This document shows positions 54,862 through 63,440 of a stretch of DNA of 64,000 nt, piece by piece; within the stretch, counting starts at the first letter, position 1, and each line of letters begins with the position of its first letter. The notes under the pieces were generated by a model. It saw only the letters and a program-made list of their open reading frames with translations. It searched no databases and had not been told where the DNA came from. The position numbers and the translations under genes were made by a program. Source of the DNA: Deltaproteobacteria bacterium. Lineage in GTDB: Bacteria; Myxococcota_A; Polyangia; Polyangiales; JADJMO01. The stretch is taken from the NCBI GenBank assembly GCA_025363655.1, contig JANYDK010000139.1, forward strand, positions 1-64,000. The letters are read 5' to 3'.

Positions 54862-57800
54862 TCAGCGGCGTCGGCGTCGGCGCGCCATGGCACCGAGGCC
54901 CGTCACCAGCATCGCCGCCAGACCAATCAGCGGCAGGCTCGCCGAACGGGGGGCGCCGATCGCGCATCCGCCGGAGCTGCCCGCGTCGGGAACCGCGCCG
55001 GGCACGCAAGCCTTGCCGTCACAGGTGTAGCTCGGCTGGCACTGATCGGCCGAGGTGCAGGCTGCGAAGCAGTTGCCGGCCGCCTTGTCGCAGAGATAAG
55101 GCGCGCACGGTTTGTCGGAGCTGCCGTCGGAGGGCTTGGCCGCGGTGAGGTCGTCGGTGCACTTCGACGACTGCGGGACGCAAGTCTTGCTCGTCGGGTC
55201 GCAGTCGTAGCCGCTCGCGCAGTCGGAGCCTTTGACGCACGAGGTGTTGCACGCCTTGCCGCTGCAGGCGTACGCGCCGCACGCCGACGTCGAGCCTGGC
55301 TTGCAGGTGCCCGCGCCGTCGCACGTCGGTGCGTTCGTCGCGGTGCCGGAGACGCAGGTCCCGTCGCCGCACCTGGTGCCGAGAGAGGCCTTGAACGAGG
55401 CGCACTTCAATCGATCGACCGCGCCGTCGCACTGCAGCGCCTTGCAGACGTCGCCGCTGCCGTCGGCGCACTTGGTCCGCGAGCCGTGCACGTCTCCGCG
55501 CACGCCCGAGCACTTGCCCGCCGTGCCCGAGCCGTCACACGCCTCGCATTGGCCGTCGCAAATCTTGTCGCAGCAGACTCCGTCGACACAGAAGCCGGTC
55601 GCGCACTCGCCGCTGCCGCCGCACGCCTGGCCCTCGGGCTTGGTGCACGAGCCCGCCGTCGCCGTACCACCCGCTGCCGCGCAGACCGCGCCCGACGGAC
55701 AGGTGGCGGTGCTGCAGCAGACTCGCCCCGAACCGCCACCGTCGACGCAGTGCGTGCTGGTGCACTCCGAGTCGTCGAGGCAGACGGTACCGAGGCCGCC
55801 CGTGGTGACGCACACGCTGCCTTTGCAGACGTACCCGTCGTTGCAATCGGTGGTGGTCGTCGCCGTCGTACACGTCGTTTTGCACGCCGTGCCACCGCAG
55901 CGATAGGCGCCGCAGCTCGAGGCTGAGCCGGCGGCGCAGGCGCCGAGGCCGTCGCAGAACGCGGTCGAGGTCACGGTGACACCCGTGCAGCTCGCGGCCG
56001 CGCAGATGGTCGAGGTGCCCGGTGCGGCGCCGCATGCCGTTCGCGACGAGCCGTCGCACTTGCCTTGGCACGCGCCAGTGCCCGCACACTTGGTTCGAGC
56101 CGCGTGGGGCGCGCCCGAGATGACCTGCGTGCAGGTGCCCTCGCTGCCCGAGACGTCGCACGCCTCGCATTGCCCGGTGCAGGTGCTGTTGCAGCAGAGT
56201 CCGTCGACGCAGTGACCCTTTCCGCATTCACCATCGGCCGCGCAAGTCGCGCCGAGCGGTTTGCTGCAGGTGCCGTCGAGGGTGGCGTTGCACTTCGTCG
56301 GCGCCGCGCACGAGCTCACGGTGCAACAGACGCCGTCGACGCAGTGCTTGCTGCCGCACTGATCGTCGGTCGCGCAGGTCGAGCCCGCGGCGCCAGTCGA
56401 GACGCACGTGGTGCCGCTGCAGAAGTAGCCCGTCGAGCAGTCGGCCGTCGTCCCGCAGTTGGTCTTGCAGGCCGTCGTCGCGCAGACGTAGGGGTTGCAC
56501 GCCGTCGAGCTGACCGGCGTACAGGCGCCGAAGCCATTGCAGGTCGAGCCCGGCGTCGCCGAGCCGCTCGAGCACGAGGGTGCGCTGCACGGGGTGGCGC
56601 CTCCCGGGAAGGCCCCGCAAGCGGTGCGGGTCGAGCCGTTGCACTGCGCGTCGCAGGTGCCCGAACCGCCGCAGCCGCCGCGACCACCGTGCGGCGCGCC
56701 GACCACCGCCGTGCAAGCGCCCGCGACCGGGGCATCGCAGGCCTCGCATTTGCCCGTGCATGCGGTGTCGCAGCAAACGCCGTCGACACAGTTGCCGGTC
56801 GCGCACTGCGTCGCCGTCGCGACACTGCAGGTCGTGCCGTAGGGGAGCTTGCACGTGCCGGCCGAAGGGGCGACGTTGCACTTCTGGCCGCCCGGGCAGA
56901 CCGAGCTCGAGCAGCAGACGCCGTCGAGACAGGTCAAAGTGCCGCTGCATTCGGCCGTGAGGGTGCATGCCGCGCCGGGGCCGCCGGTGGTCACGCAGTG
57001 GTTCGACCCGTCGCACTTGTAGCCGGTGGCGCAGTCGCTGATCGACGTGCACGTGAGGAGACAGGCCGTCGCGCCGAGGTTGCACTTGTAAGGAAGGCAC
57101 GGCGCCGTCGTCGCGGTGTTGCATCCGCCCGAACCGTCGCAAGTGGTCGCGTGGGTCTCGCTGCCTCCGGCGCACGAAGCCGCGCCACACGAGACACTCG
57201 ACACCGCGTAGTGGCACTTGTCGGGGAACGTGCCGTCGCAGCTCGAGCCGCACGTCGTTCCAAACTTGTCGCACGCGGTGCGGCCGCCGACGGCGTTGCC
57301 CGAGCCGACCGTGGAGCACGTGCCCTTGCTCGACGCGAGATTGCACGCCTGACACTGGCCCGTGCAGGTGGTGTTGCAACAGACGCCATCGACGCAATGC
57401 GTGGAGTCACAATCGAAGTCGCCGCCGCAGCCCGCGCCGTTGGGGAGGGCGAGGAAGAGCTCTTCGCTCGTCGGGTAGGTGATCGCCGTGTCGAACTTGA
57501 GGAAGCCGCCGGTGACGAGCGCGCTGCCGTCCGGCAATGTCGAGGCCTGCGCGTAGTCGCGCGCGAACGCCATGTCGCCGGAGAGCACCGAGCCGCCGGT
57601 GGTGAGCACGTCGCTCTTGCTGGTGCCGAGGATGGCAGGGCTGTTGGCGATTTCGCCGCCGGCGAAGAGCGCGCGCAGAGTCGTTTTGCCGACTGTCGCC
57701 GACGCCGGGTAGCCGCGCGGCGTCGTCAACGTCGCCGAGTAGGAGATCATCGCTTGCGTGGAAAAGAGGAACTTGTCGACGTTGAGCGAGTAGGCGCCCG

Positions 57801-59397
57801 CCGCGCCGATGCCGCCTCCAAAGAGGACGCCGTCGCCGACCACCACGGCGCCGAGCCCTTTGCGACCCGACGAGAGACCGACGCCGAGCTCGGTCCAAAA
57901 GCCACCCGCACCGAGTCCGCTGCTCGGCTCGATGTCGACCGACGCTTCGGGGGTCGGTCCGCCACCGCCGACGACGTACCAACTGACCGAGCCGACCAGG
58001 AAGCCCGCCATCGCGTGCGCGAAACGCGCTGTTTTCAAGGTCGCGCCGGTGCTTCGCCAGTTGGCCGGCGAGGGGAGCGGGATGGAGATGGCGTCGACCG
58101 CGTTGAGCCCGGCGGTGCCGTTGGCGGTTCCGCCGGTGACGACGACCTCGCGCGCGGTGCCGTTGAAGGTCATCGCGCCGGCGAGCTGCGCGCGCGCCAC
58201 GCCGAGGGAGCCGAGCGCGGTCCAGGCGCCCGTCGCCGGTGAGTAGATCGCCGTCGAGGCGGTGGTGTTGACCGCAGAGGCGCCGTATTGCCCGCCAGCG
58301 ATGATGACGCGGCCTTCGCCGGTGTCGATGCACGCGTGGTTGAAGCGCGTGTGCGCCAAGGCCGCGGACTCGGGGATGACCGGCATGTCGGCGGCAGCGG
58401 CGAACGTCTTCGTGCTGGCGTTGTAGAGCTCGGTGCTGGCGAGGAGCGTGGCGAAGTCGACGCCGCCGGTGACGAGCACGCAGCCCGACGTACACGCCGC
58501 GACGCCGCTCGTGCCTGTGATGGCCGCTTGGCGGTGCTTCGAGCGCTTCTGCGCAAGCACGCCGGTCGTGGTCCAGGCCGGATCGACGAGGAGCGGATAG
58601 GTGAGCCCTTCGTCGCTCCAACTCGTGACGACCGTGCAGTGGCTGCTGCCCGGAGGAGTCGTCGGACGGCCCCACGGCAATGCGGCAGAGGTGTCGGCGG
58701 CGCATCCCTCGAGCGCGAGGGTACCGACCGTGACCGTGCCGTTCGCGTCGACGACCTTCGGCGCCGTCGTGCGGAGCATTGGATTGCCCGCCGCGTCGAG
58801 GACCTCGAGGACGCCGGAGACGAGCCGCAGCCCAGCGACAGAGGCCAACGCGACGTCGTAGCGAAGCTGCGATTGCGCTGGTTTTTGCGGGACGACGACG
58901 AACTCTTCGGTGCCGACGCGGAGCGGGACGTGCACGAGCGTGCCGCCGAGCACTGCGCCTTCGTAGAGGACGGCGTCACCGGCGAGCTCGGCCGACGCGG
59001 AAGTCGCGCCGATCATCCGGACGTCGATCGCGACGTCACCGACGCCGACGTGGAAGGCTTGGTCGGCGTGGATCGGCAACGACACGTCGGCGGCGCGAGG
59101 CGCTGTCATCGGCCGAGGGCCGAAAGAGGGAAGGATGCGCTGCTCGGCGGTCTCGAGCTTGGTCGCCTCCCCGCGCGGGATCACAGAGAAGCGGAGCCCC
59201 TCTTCATCGACTGTGACGAAACGGCGACGGAGATGGCTCACTCGCTCGAGCGCCGAGGAGGCGCCAGTCGACGCCATTGACCCCGCGGGGGTATGCCCGG
59301 GGTCCGTCGACTTGCCCTTGTCGTCGCGTCCACAGCCCGAGGCCAAAACGCCGATGAGCGGCGCGACGAAAGCGAAACGGAGCGCAGATGAGCGCAT
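54862..59397 (-). CDS. 1511-aa Cys-rich surface protein with Kelch-like head and MYXO-CTERM-like tail
   Basis: The N-terminus has a signal with lipobox GVLASGC. Residues about 290-640 resemble Kelch propeller repeats (VLVTGGVDFATLLASTELYN, VIIAGGQYG, REVVVTGGTANG). About 800 residues of Cys-rich modules follow: four full units of CVDGVCC or CVDGLCC followed by a C-x-G-x-C-x-A-C pair, and three reduced ones, separated by segments such as CDGSSRTACG. The C-terminus is GGCAIGAPRSASLPL, a hydrophobic span and RRRRRR, the Gly-Cys/span/Arg layout of MYXO-CTERM sorting tails. The start has GGGGGAGG in front. A large adhesive or matrix-binding surface protein is the best guess. Having sorting signals at both ends is unusual. 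Confidence 0.8.
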   Translation of the reverse strand: MRSSALRFAFVAPLIGVLASGCGRDDKGKSTDPGHTPAGSMASTGASSALERVSHLRRRFVTVDEEGLRFSVIPRGEATKLETAEQRILPSFGPRPMTAPRAADVSLPIHADQAFHVGVGDVAIDVRMIGATSASAELAGDAVLYEGAVLGGTLVHVPLRVGTEEFVVVPQKPAQSQLRYDVALASVAGLRLVSGVLEVLDAAGNPMLRTTAPKVVDANGTVTVGTLALEGCAADTSAALPWGRPTTPPGSSHCTVVTSWSDEGLTYPLLVDPAWTTTGVLAQKRSKHRQAAITGTSGVAACTSGCVLVTGGVDFATLLASTELYNASTKTFAAAADMPVIPESAALAHTRFNHACIDTGEGRVIIAGGQYGASAVNTTASTAIYSPATGAWTALGSLGVARAQLAGAMTFNGTAREVVVTGGTANGTAGLNAVDAISIPLPSPANWRSTGATLKTARFAHAMAGFLVGSVSWYVVGGGGPTPEASVDIEPSSGLGAGGFWTELGVGLSSGRKGLGAVVVGDGVLFGGGIGAAGAYSLNVDKFLFSTQAMISYSATLTTPRGYPASATVGKTTLRALFAGGEIANSPAILGTSKSDVLTTGGSVLSGDMAFARDYAQASTLPDGSALVTGGFLKFDTAITYPTSEELFLALPNGAGCGGDFDCDSTHCVDGVCCNTTCTGQCQACNLASSKGTCSTVGSGNAVGGRTACDKFGTTCGSSCDGTFPDKCHYAVSSVSCGAASCAGGSETHATTCDGSGGCNTATTAPCLPYKCNLGATACLLTCTSISDCATGYKCDGSNHCVTTGGPGAACTLTAECSGTLTCLDGVCCSSSVCPGGQKCNVAPSAGTCKLPYGTTCSVATATQCATGNCVDGVCCDTACTGKCEACDAPVAGACTAVVGAPHGGRGGCGGSGTCDAQCNGSTRTACGAFPGGATPCSAPSCSSGSATPGSTCNGFGACTPVSSTACNPYVCATTACKTNCGTTADCSTGYFCSGTTCVSTGAAGSTCATDDQCGSKHCVDGVCCTVSSCAAPTKCNATLDGTCSKPLGATCAADGECGKGHCVDGLCCNSTCTGQCEACDVSGSEGTCTQVISGAPHAARTKCAGTGACQGKCDGSSRTACGAAPGTSTICAAASCTGVTVTSTAFCDGLGACAAGSASSCGAYRCGGTACKTTCTTATTTTDCNDGYVCKGSVCVTTGGLGTVCLDDSECTSTHCVDGGGSGRVCCSTATCPSGAVCAAAGGTATAGSCTKPEGQACGGSGECATGFCVDGVCCDKICDGQCEACDGSGTAGKCSGVRGDVHGSRTKCADGSGDVCKALQCDGAVDRLKCASFKASLGTRCGDGTCVSGTATNAPTCDGAGTCKPGSTSACGAYACSGKACNTSCVKGSDCASGYDCDPTSKTCVPQSSKCTDDLTAAKPSDGSSDKPCAPYLCDKAAGNCFAACTSADQCQPSYTCDGKACVPGAVPDAGSSGGCAIGAPRSASLPLIGLAAMLVTGLGAMARRRRRR

Positions 59398-59693
59398 GGC
59401 GACCTCCCCCTAGTGAAAGCGGAGGATGCACGGCGCGAGCGGTTTCGGCAAGGCCGACGACGACTTGGCAATCAGATTGTTGGCGCAACATTGCGGCCCG
59501 ACAAGCTCGTGCGATTTCGGTTGCCCACGGCTTCGATAGCTGATGGCTTAGCCGCGCAAACAGTCAATTGGCGATGAGCGCCAGTTGCTACGTGCGTGAC
59601 GCAGTGAGCGGCTTCGAAGCGTGTGTTGCGGTATCGACGCGCGCGCGCCGAGCGCGTTCGTCCGCCGCACCCGTTCGGGAGGGACACGAGACA
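59398..59693. other. Divergent intergenic region upstream of the Cys-rich giant and the 771-aa orphan
   Basis: It holds an inverted repeat at 59565-59587 (CAATTGGCG, five bases, CGCCAGTTG; 8 of 9 positions pair) and a small palindrome TGTTGGCGCAACA (59478-59490). Either could be an operator or RNA hairpin. No promoter was identified with confidence; GGGAGGG at about 59678 serves the orphan. Confidence 0.45.
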
Positions 59694-62009
59694 ATGACAA
59701 CCACGGTCTACCTCAATCGCAGTCTTTATGCGTTGGATACGGTGACGACGACGTCGTTCCCGCAAGCGGTTCTCGTCGTCACCGATCACGTGGTCGATCC
59801 GAACAACCCCGGCGCCACGCTCGGCGTCGGCAACGCGTTCAACAACATCGGCTGTCAGAACGTCAACCCGCCCAACGCGCCCGCCGCCGGCGATCTCGGC
59901 CCGTGGGGTCTCTCGCTCGCGACCACCCAGGGCGACGTCTACGCCGACGGGAACGTCACCGCCGTGATGTATTCGCTCGGCTTCGGCACGTGGAACCCCG
60001 ATTCGCCGCCAGCGCCGGTCGGTGCGCACCTCGCCAACGTCGACAGCTACATCGAGGCCACCGGTCCGATCGTCATCACCACCAGCGGCGATCCGAACCC
60101 GGCCGATCAAGTGGCGCGTCCGCGGTTCACCAACCTCGGCGGCTTCGGCATGGTCAGCGTCCAGAAGGACCCGAACAGCCCTGATTTTCCGAACCAGTAC
60201 AACCCTGGCTGGCTCAGCGCCGACACGCGTGACTTTCAAATCATCGCCGGCGCGAGCTCACCGCTCGGGCAGTCGGGCGTCGTCTTCAACACGCCGATGG
60301 GGACGAGCACGAACTGGAGCGCCGACGACGCGAAGAACTTCATCGCCGCGCTCAGCACCTTTGCCAACGCCAACCCGGTCGCCTTCGACGCGCTCTTCAG
60401 CAAGCTGCACGACAACGAATCTCCTTCGACGGTGACCGAGCGCCCCAACGACCCGACCTCGGGCAAGCCGGTCTACAACATCGCGCTCGCCCGCGTGAAC
60501 GCGTCGAACAGCGGCGCGGCGACCACCAACGCGCAGATCGCCTTCCGTCTCTTCACCACGCTCAACGCCGGCCTCACCTATGACGGATTCGGCGGGCCGA
60601 ATTTCGGAGCCGTCAACCCGGGTGCCAATCCCGCGTATCCGCCGGGGTGGCCGGCGGCGACCAACCTGATCGGCGTTGCCGGTCGGGTGAATACCAACCT
60701 CGTTTGCTTCCCTTGCTTCGGCGACAAGCGCGTCGCCTCGGGCACCGCCGAGAATCTGCAGACCGACGTGGTCAACGCGCTGACCTTCACCAACGCGACA
60801 GGCGTGAACGCGACGCGAAAATTCTTCGGAGTCGCGCACCTCGACATCAACGATCCGACGAGCACGCCGTACGACAACAAGCTCATCCACCAGCTGATCA
60901 ACGGCGCGCACGTCTGCATGGTCGCCGAGATCATCGACGCGAAAAACCATACCCAGACGGGGATGTCGCCGGGGAACTCGGGGAACCTCGCGCAGCGAAA
61001 CCTCGCCATCGATTACATTCCGAACCCCGGCCCCGATCCGCGCGTGCGCGCCGTGCAGCACACGTTCGAGTTCGTGCCGGTGGCGCACGACGGTAAACCG
61101 GAAAAAGCACCGCCGCCGAACGAGCTCCTCTTCCTCTCGAAGAAGCTCCCGCCGGGGACGACGATCGATCTCTTCATGCCGGGGCTCCCGGCGAAGAAGA
61201 CCTTCCACCCGGCGCCTTTCCCGCTGCTCCCGGGTCACCCGCTGCCGCATCCGGTGGCTGTCGACGATCACACCGTTCACTTCGGCCTCCGTCACGCCGC
61301 GCGCATTCCCATCGCCGTACCCGCGGGGACTCGCTATCCGGGGCTCCTCACGGTGACGCTCCCAGGCGGCGCCGACGTCGGACAGCGATACGACATCGAC
61401 GTGCTTCAGCTCGACCCGGCGTCGGGCAAGGTCGTCGGCGCGTTCCGCATCTCGACGCCGGTGGTGAAGGCGCGCACGCGCGTCGGGCCGGCGTTCGACG
61501 ATGCCGACGCGGCGATACGTCGAGTGGCAAACGCGCCGCCCGGCTCGCCGTGGAGCCAAGTGCTGGCGAAGTCGGCGCATTTCGCCCAAGTGAAGGCGCG
61601 CGTGATGGCGACCGAGCTCGTGAAAGACGTCGGCGCAATCGCTCGCAGGCAAGTGGCCGTCGTGCTCGACCGCATCGAGGTGCCGATCGCGCGGAAGAGT
61701 CCGATCACCGTCGACGCGATCGTGCTCGAGGGCGGCTATCGCGTGGCGACGCACGCCATCACCATCCCGCGCGGCGAGCCGGGCATCGTCCCCATCGGCC
61801 AGGTCCTCTTCGATGGTCCGATGTTCGACAGCTTGGTCGTCAAGCTCCTCGACCACGCCAACCCGGCCGGTCCGGTGCTCTTGCACGAGCGCGCATGGAC
61901 TGTCCTCGGCGGCCGGCCCGTCGATCACATCGAGGCCTCGGCCGGCTCGGACCCGGCGCACCCCTCGAGCTGGCGCGTCTGGTTCCACGTCGTGAACAAG
62001 TCAGGCTGA
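59694..62009 (+). CDS. 771-aa protein of unknown function
   Basis: No family recognised. The ATG at 59694 (MTTTVYLNRSLYALDTV) follows GGGAGGGAC; an upstream in-frame start at 59568 would add 42 residues of poor coding character. There is no signal peptide and no membrane span. The first 450 residues are Asn/Pro/Gly-rich (NPPNAPAAGDLGPWGLSLAT, FTNLGGFGMVSVQKDPNSPD). A Cys pair occurs in CFPCFGDKR. After about 480 a Pro-rich region (FHPAPFPLLPGHPLPHPVAV) leads to beta-rich domains and a helical part (VLAKSAHFAQVKARVMATEL). It may be a large structural or secreted protein exported without a Sec signal; this is only a possibility. Confidence 0.75.
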   Translation: MTTTVYLNRSLYALDTVTTTSFPQAVLVVTDHVVDPNNPGATLGVGNAFNNIGCQNVNPPNAPAAGDLGPWGLSLATTQGDVYADGNVTAVMYSLGFGTWNPDSPPAPVGAHLANVDSYIEATGPIVITTSGDPNPADQVARPRFTNLGGFGMVSVQKDPNSPDFPNQYNPGWLSADTRDFQIIAGASSPLGQSGVVFNTPMGTSTNWSADDAKNFIAALSTFANANPVAFDALFSKLHDNESPSTVTERPNDPTSGKPVYNIALARVNASNSGAATTNAQIAFRLFTTLNAGLTYDGFGGPNFGAVNPGANPAYPPGWPAATNLIGVAGRVNTNLVCFPCFGDKRVASGTAENLQTDVVNALTFTNATGVNATRKFFGVAHLDINDPTSTPYDNKLIHQLINGAHVCMVAEIIDAKNHTQTGMSPGNSGNLAQRNLAIDYIPNPGPDPRVRAVQHTFEFVPVAHDGKPEKAPPPNELLFLSKKLPPGTTIDLFMPGLPAKKTFHPAPFPLLPGHPLPHPVAVDDHTVHFGLRHAARIPIAVPAGTRYPGLLTVTLPGGADVGQRYDIDVLQLDPASGKVVGAFRISTPVVKARTRVGPAFDDADAAIRRVANAPPGSPWSQVLAKSAHFAQVKARVMATELVKDVGAIARRQVAVVLDRIEVPIARKSPITVDAIVLEGGYRVATHAITIPRGEPGIVPIGQVLFDGPMFDSLVVKLLDHANPAGPVLLHERAWTVLGGRPVDHIEASAGSDPAHPSSWRVWFHVVNKSG

Positions 62010-62070
62010 CAGCCGCGAGACGACTGTGACCGCGCGGCAGCTCCTCACCGAGCTGCCGCGTGTTCTGTTT

Positions 62071-62465
62071 TTGTCGCGGTTCTTCGCATCGACGTTGCTG
62101 CCTGCACTGGCAGCAGCAGCGGACAACCAAACTGTTCGGGCGTCGCGCATGACCAGGGCGAAGCCTTCGCCGTGAAGAACGACGCCGACCTCACCAAGTA
62201 TCCCGAATGCTCACCACGCTGCGGCGTTGGTGAGTCGCCAGGAGCAGTGGGGTACCCGATGGCGGCACTCCCCGCGGGGTCATGCTCGGAAGCACCGAGC
62301 TGCGCGATGCCCGTGGAGTATTCGTGCGGTTGCCCGGCGTCGACGGGGCCGGTGAATGGATTTCGCTGTGACTGCGTCGGGGGGAAGTGGCAGTGCGTGA
62401 TCGCGCAGCCAGGCGCGTCGGTGTGTGCGGCCGGTTGTGCCGACGCCGGCGGCGACGGCGGCTGA
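62071..62465 (+). pseudogene. Small Cys-rich lipoprotein, probably frameshifted near 62100
   Basis: From 62172 (GTG) an intact frame of 97 codons encodes a Cys-rich protein (YPECSPRCGVG, EYSCGCPASTGP, GFRCDCVGGKWQC). The same frame is open upstream and reads ACTGSSSGQPNCSG, which looks like the start of a mature lipoprotein, but it has no start codon. A signal-peptide-like segment (SRFFASTLL, from TTG 62071) lies just before it in another frame. Adding one base after 62100 would join them as STLLACTGSSS, a perfect lipobox. Either a real frameshift mutation or a sequence error. If not frameshifted, the GTG frame alone would be a cytosolic Cys-rich protein, which is unlikely. Confidence 0.5.
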
Positions 62466-62480
62466 GGCTGCTCTTCGAAG

Positions 62481-62553
62481 CGCCCCCGGCAGGAATCGGA
62501 CCTGCGACCTTCGGTTTAGGAAACCGCTGCTCTATCCACTGAGCTACGGGGGC
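62481..62553 (-). tRNA. tRNA-Arg (anticodon CCT)
   Basis: The minus strand from 62553 folds as a cloverleaf: acceptor GCCCCCG / CGGGGGC (7 bp), D-arm GCTC / GAGC, anticodon loop TTCCTAA (anticodon CCT), five-base variable loop and T-arm GCAGG / CCTGC. The discriminator is G, and no CCA is encoded. Base pair 27-43 is G-A, a mismatch at the top of the anticodon stem, where related tRNAs have G-C. It decodes AGG. Confidence 0.95.
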
Positions 62554-62667
62554 ACGCGGCTCTCCTCGAGCCGCTCCCCATCAGGTGCCACACCGCCCGC
62601 CGGCCTTCAACGCTTCGCCCGCCCCTCCCCTTGATTCACCCCCCTGACGTCCCTCCATACTCTCCAC

Positions 62668-63237
62668 ATGAGCCCGTACGAGCTCGCTGCCTTCTTCATC
62701 ATCCTCCCGATCGTCACCACGGTCGTGTGGTTCGTCCGCCGGTTCGAGGCCGATGGCGCCTCCGTCCCGGAGTTCGAGGCCTGGTGTCGCACGGAGCGAC
62801 CGGTGCTCTTCGCGCTTCGTTGCGCGCGCGGCGGTGCAGCCCTCGTCGCCGCGAAGATGACCGAGGCGCTCGGAGCCCGGCTCGAGGTCGAGCATCACCG
62901 GGGGCGGCATCCGTGGACGCTCTACGTCTTCTCGCTCGAGCTCGAGGTCGACACCGGGGACGACGTTGTGGTCGGGCGCGTGCGTCGATGCGCGATCCGG
63001 CGCGGCAGGGTCGAGCGGCCGGAGCTCGGCGCGATGATCGACGAGGTCACTACGACGATGGGCGATCGCCTGACGACGATGTGGCTGCACGCCGAGCTGA
63101 TCGACGCAGAAGCGGCCCCTTTCGCCGAAAGGCGGCGCAGTGGCTGGCTCGTGGCGGTCGGGCGCGCGGCCGTGGGGGAGCTCTCGCCGACGCCAACGGA
63201 GGATCGCCCGACGTGGGCACGAGCTCGCGCAGCGTGA
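62668..63237 (+). CDS. Membrane-anchored protein of unknown function
   Basis: A 189-aa protein with one N-terminal membrane helix (LAAFFIILPIVTTVVWFV) and a soluble domain facing the cytoplasm or periplasm. Mixed alpha/beta sequence follows (EFEAWCRTERPVLFALRCAR, PWTLYVFSLELEVDTGDDVV, AMIDEVTTTMGDRLTTMWLH). No domain recognised and no strong ribosome-binding site. It lies downstream of the tRNA gene on the opposite strand and 70 bp before a tiny lipoprotein gene. Confidence 0.6.
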   Translation: MSPYELAAFFIILPIVTTVVWFVRRFEADGASVPEFEAWCRTERPVLFALRCARGGAALVAAKMTEALGARLEVEHHRGRHPWTLYVFSLELEVDTGDDVVVGRVRRCAIRRGRVERPELGAMIDEVTTTMGDRLTTMWLHAELIDAEAAPFAERRRSGWLVAVGRAAVGELSPTPTEDRPTWARARAA

Positions 63238-63307
63238 TCGGGAGTCGCGCCAGCGGGCGCAGCGAGGGTTGCCGCACCCAGGTTCCGTGCTTCACAATGT
63301 GCAACCG

Positions 63308-63433
63308 ATGCTCGTGCACCGCCGGCTCTCGCTCTTCGCGCTCTTCGCGCCCTTCGCGTACGGTACCGTCGGGTGCACGGCCGTGACCGGCATCTCCAAG
63401 TACGAGGAGAACGTCGGCGACACCTCCCACTGA
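63308..63433 (+). CDS. 41-aa predicted lipoprotein
   Basis: The ATG frame encodes MLVHRRLSLFALFAPFAY followed by GTVGCTAVTGISKYEENVGD and a stop: a positively charged start, a short hydrophobic core, a lipobox with Cys at position 23, and only 19 mature residues. The TAVTGISKYEE..VGD start is similar to N-termini of larger myxobacterial lipoproteins, so this could be a truncated relative or a genuine micro-lipoprotein. It ends 7 bases before the AraC regulator frame. Confidence 0.5.
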   Translation: MLVHRRLSLFALFAPFAYGTVGCTAVTGISKYEENVGDTSH

Positions 63434-63440
63434 GTCGCAT

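Noticed and set aside
56065-58242. Plus-strand open frame of 725 codons opposite the Cys-rich giant
   Set aside because: Composition is Arg/Ala repeats mirroring the Cys modules on the other strand; the minus-strand frame has signal, repeats and sorting tail.
62425-62634. 69-codon frame spanning the tRNA gene
   Set aside because: It translates the complement of tRNA-Arg and is an artefact.
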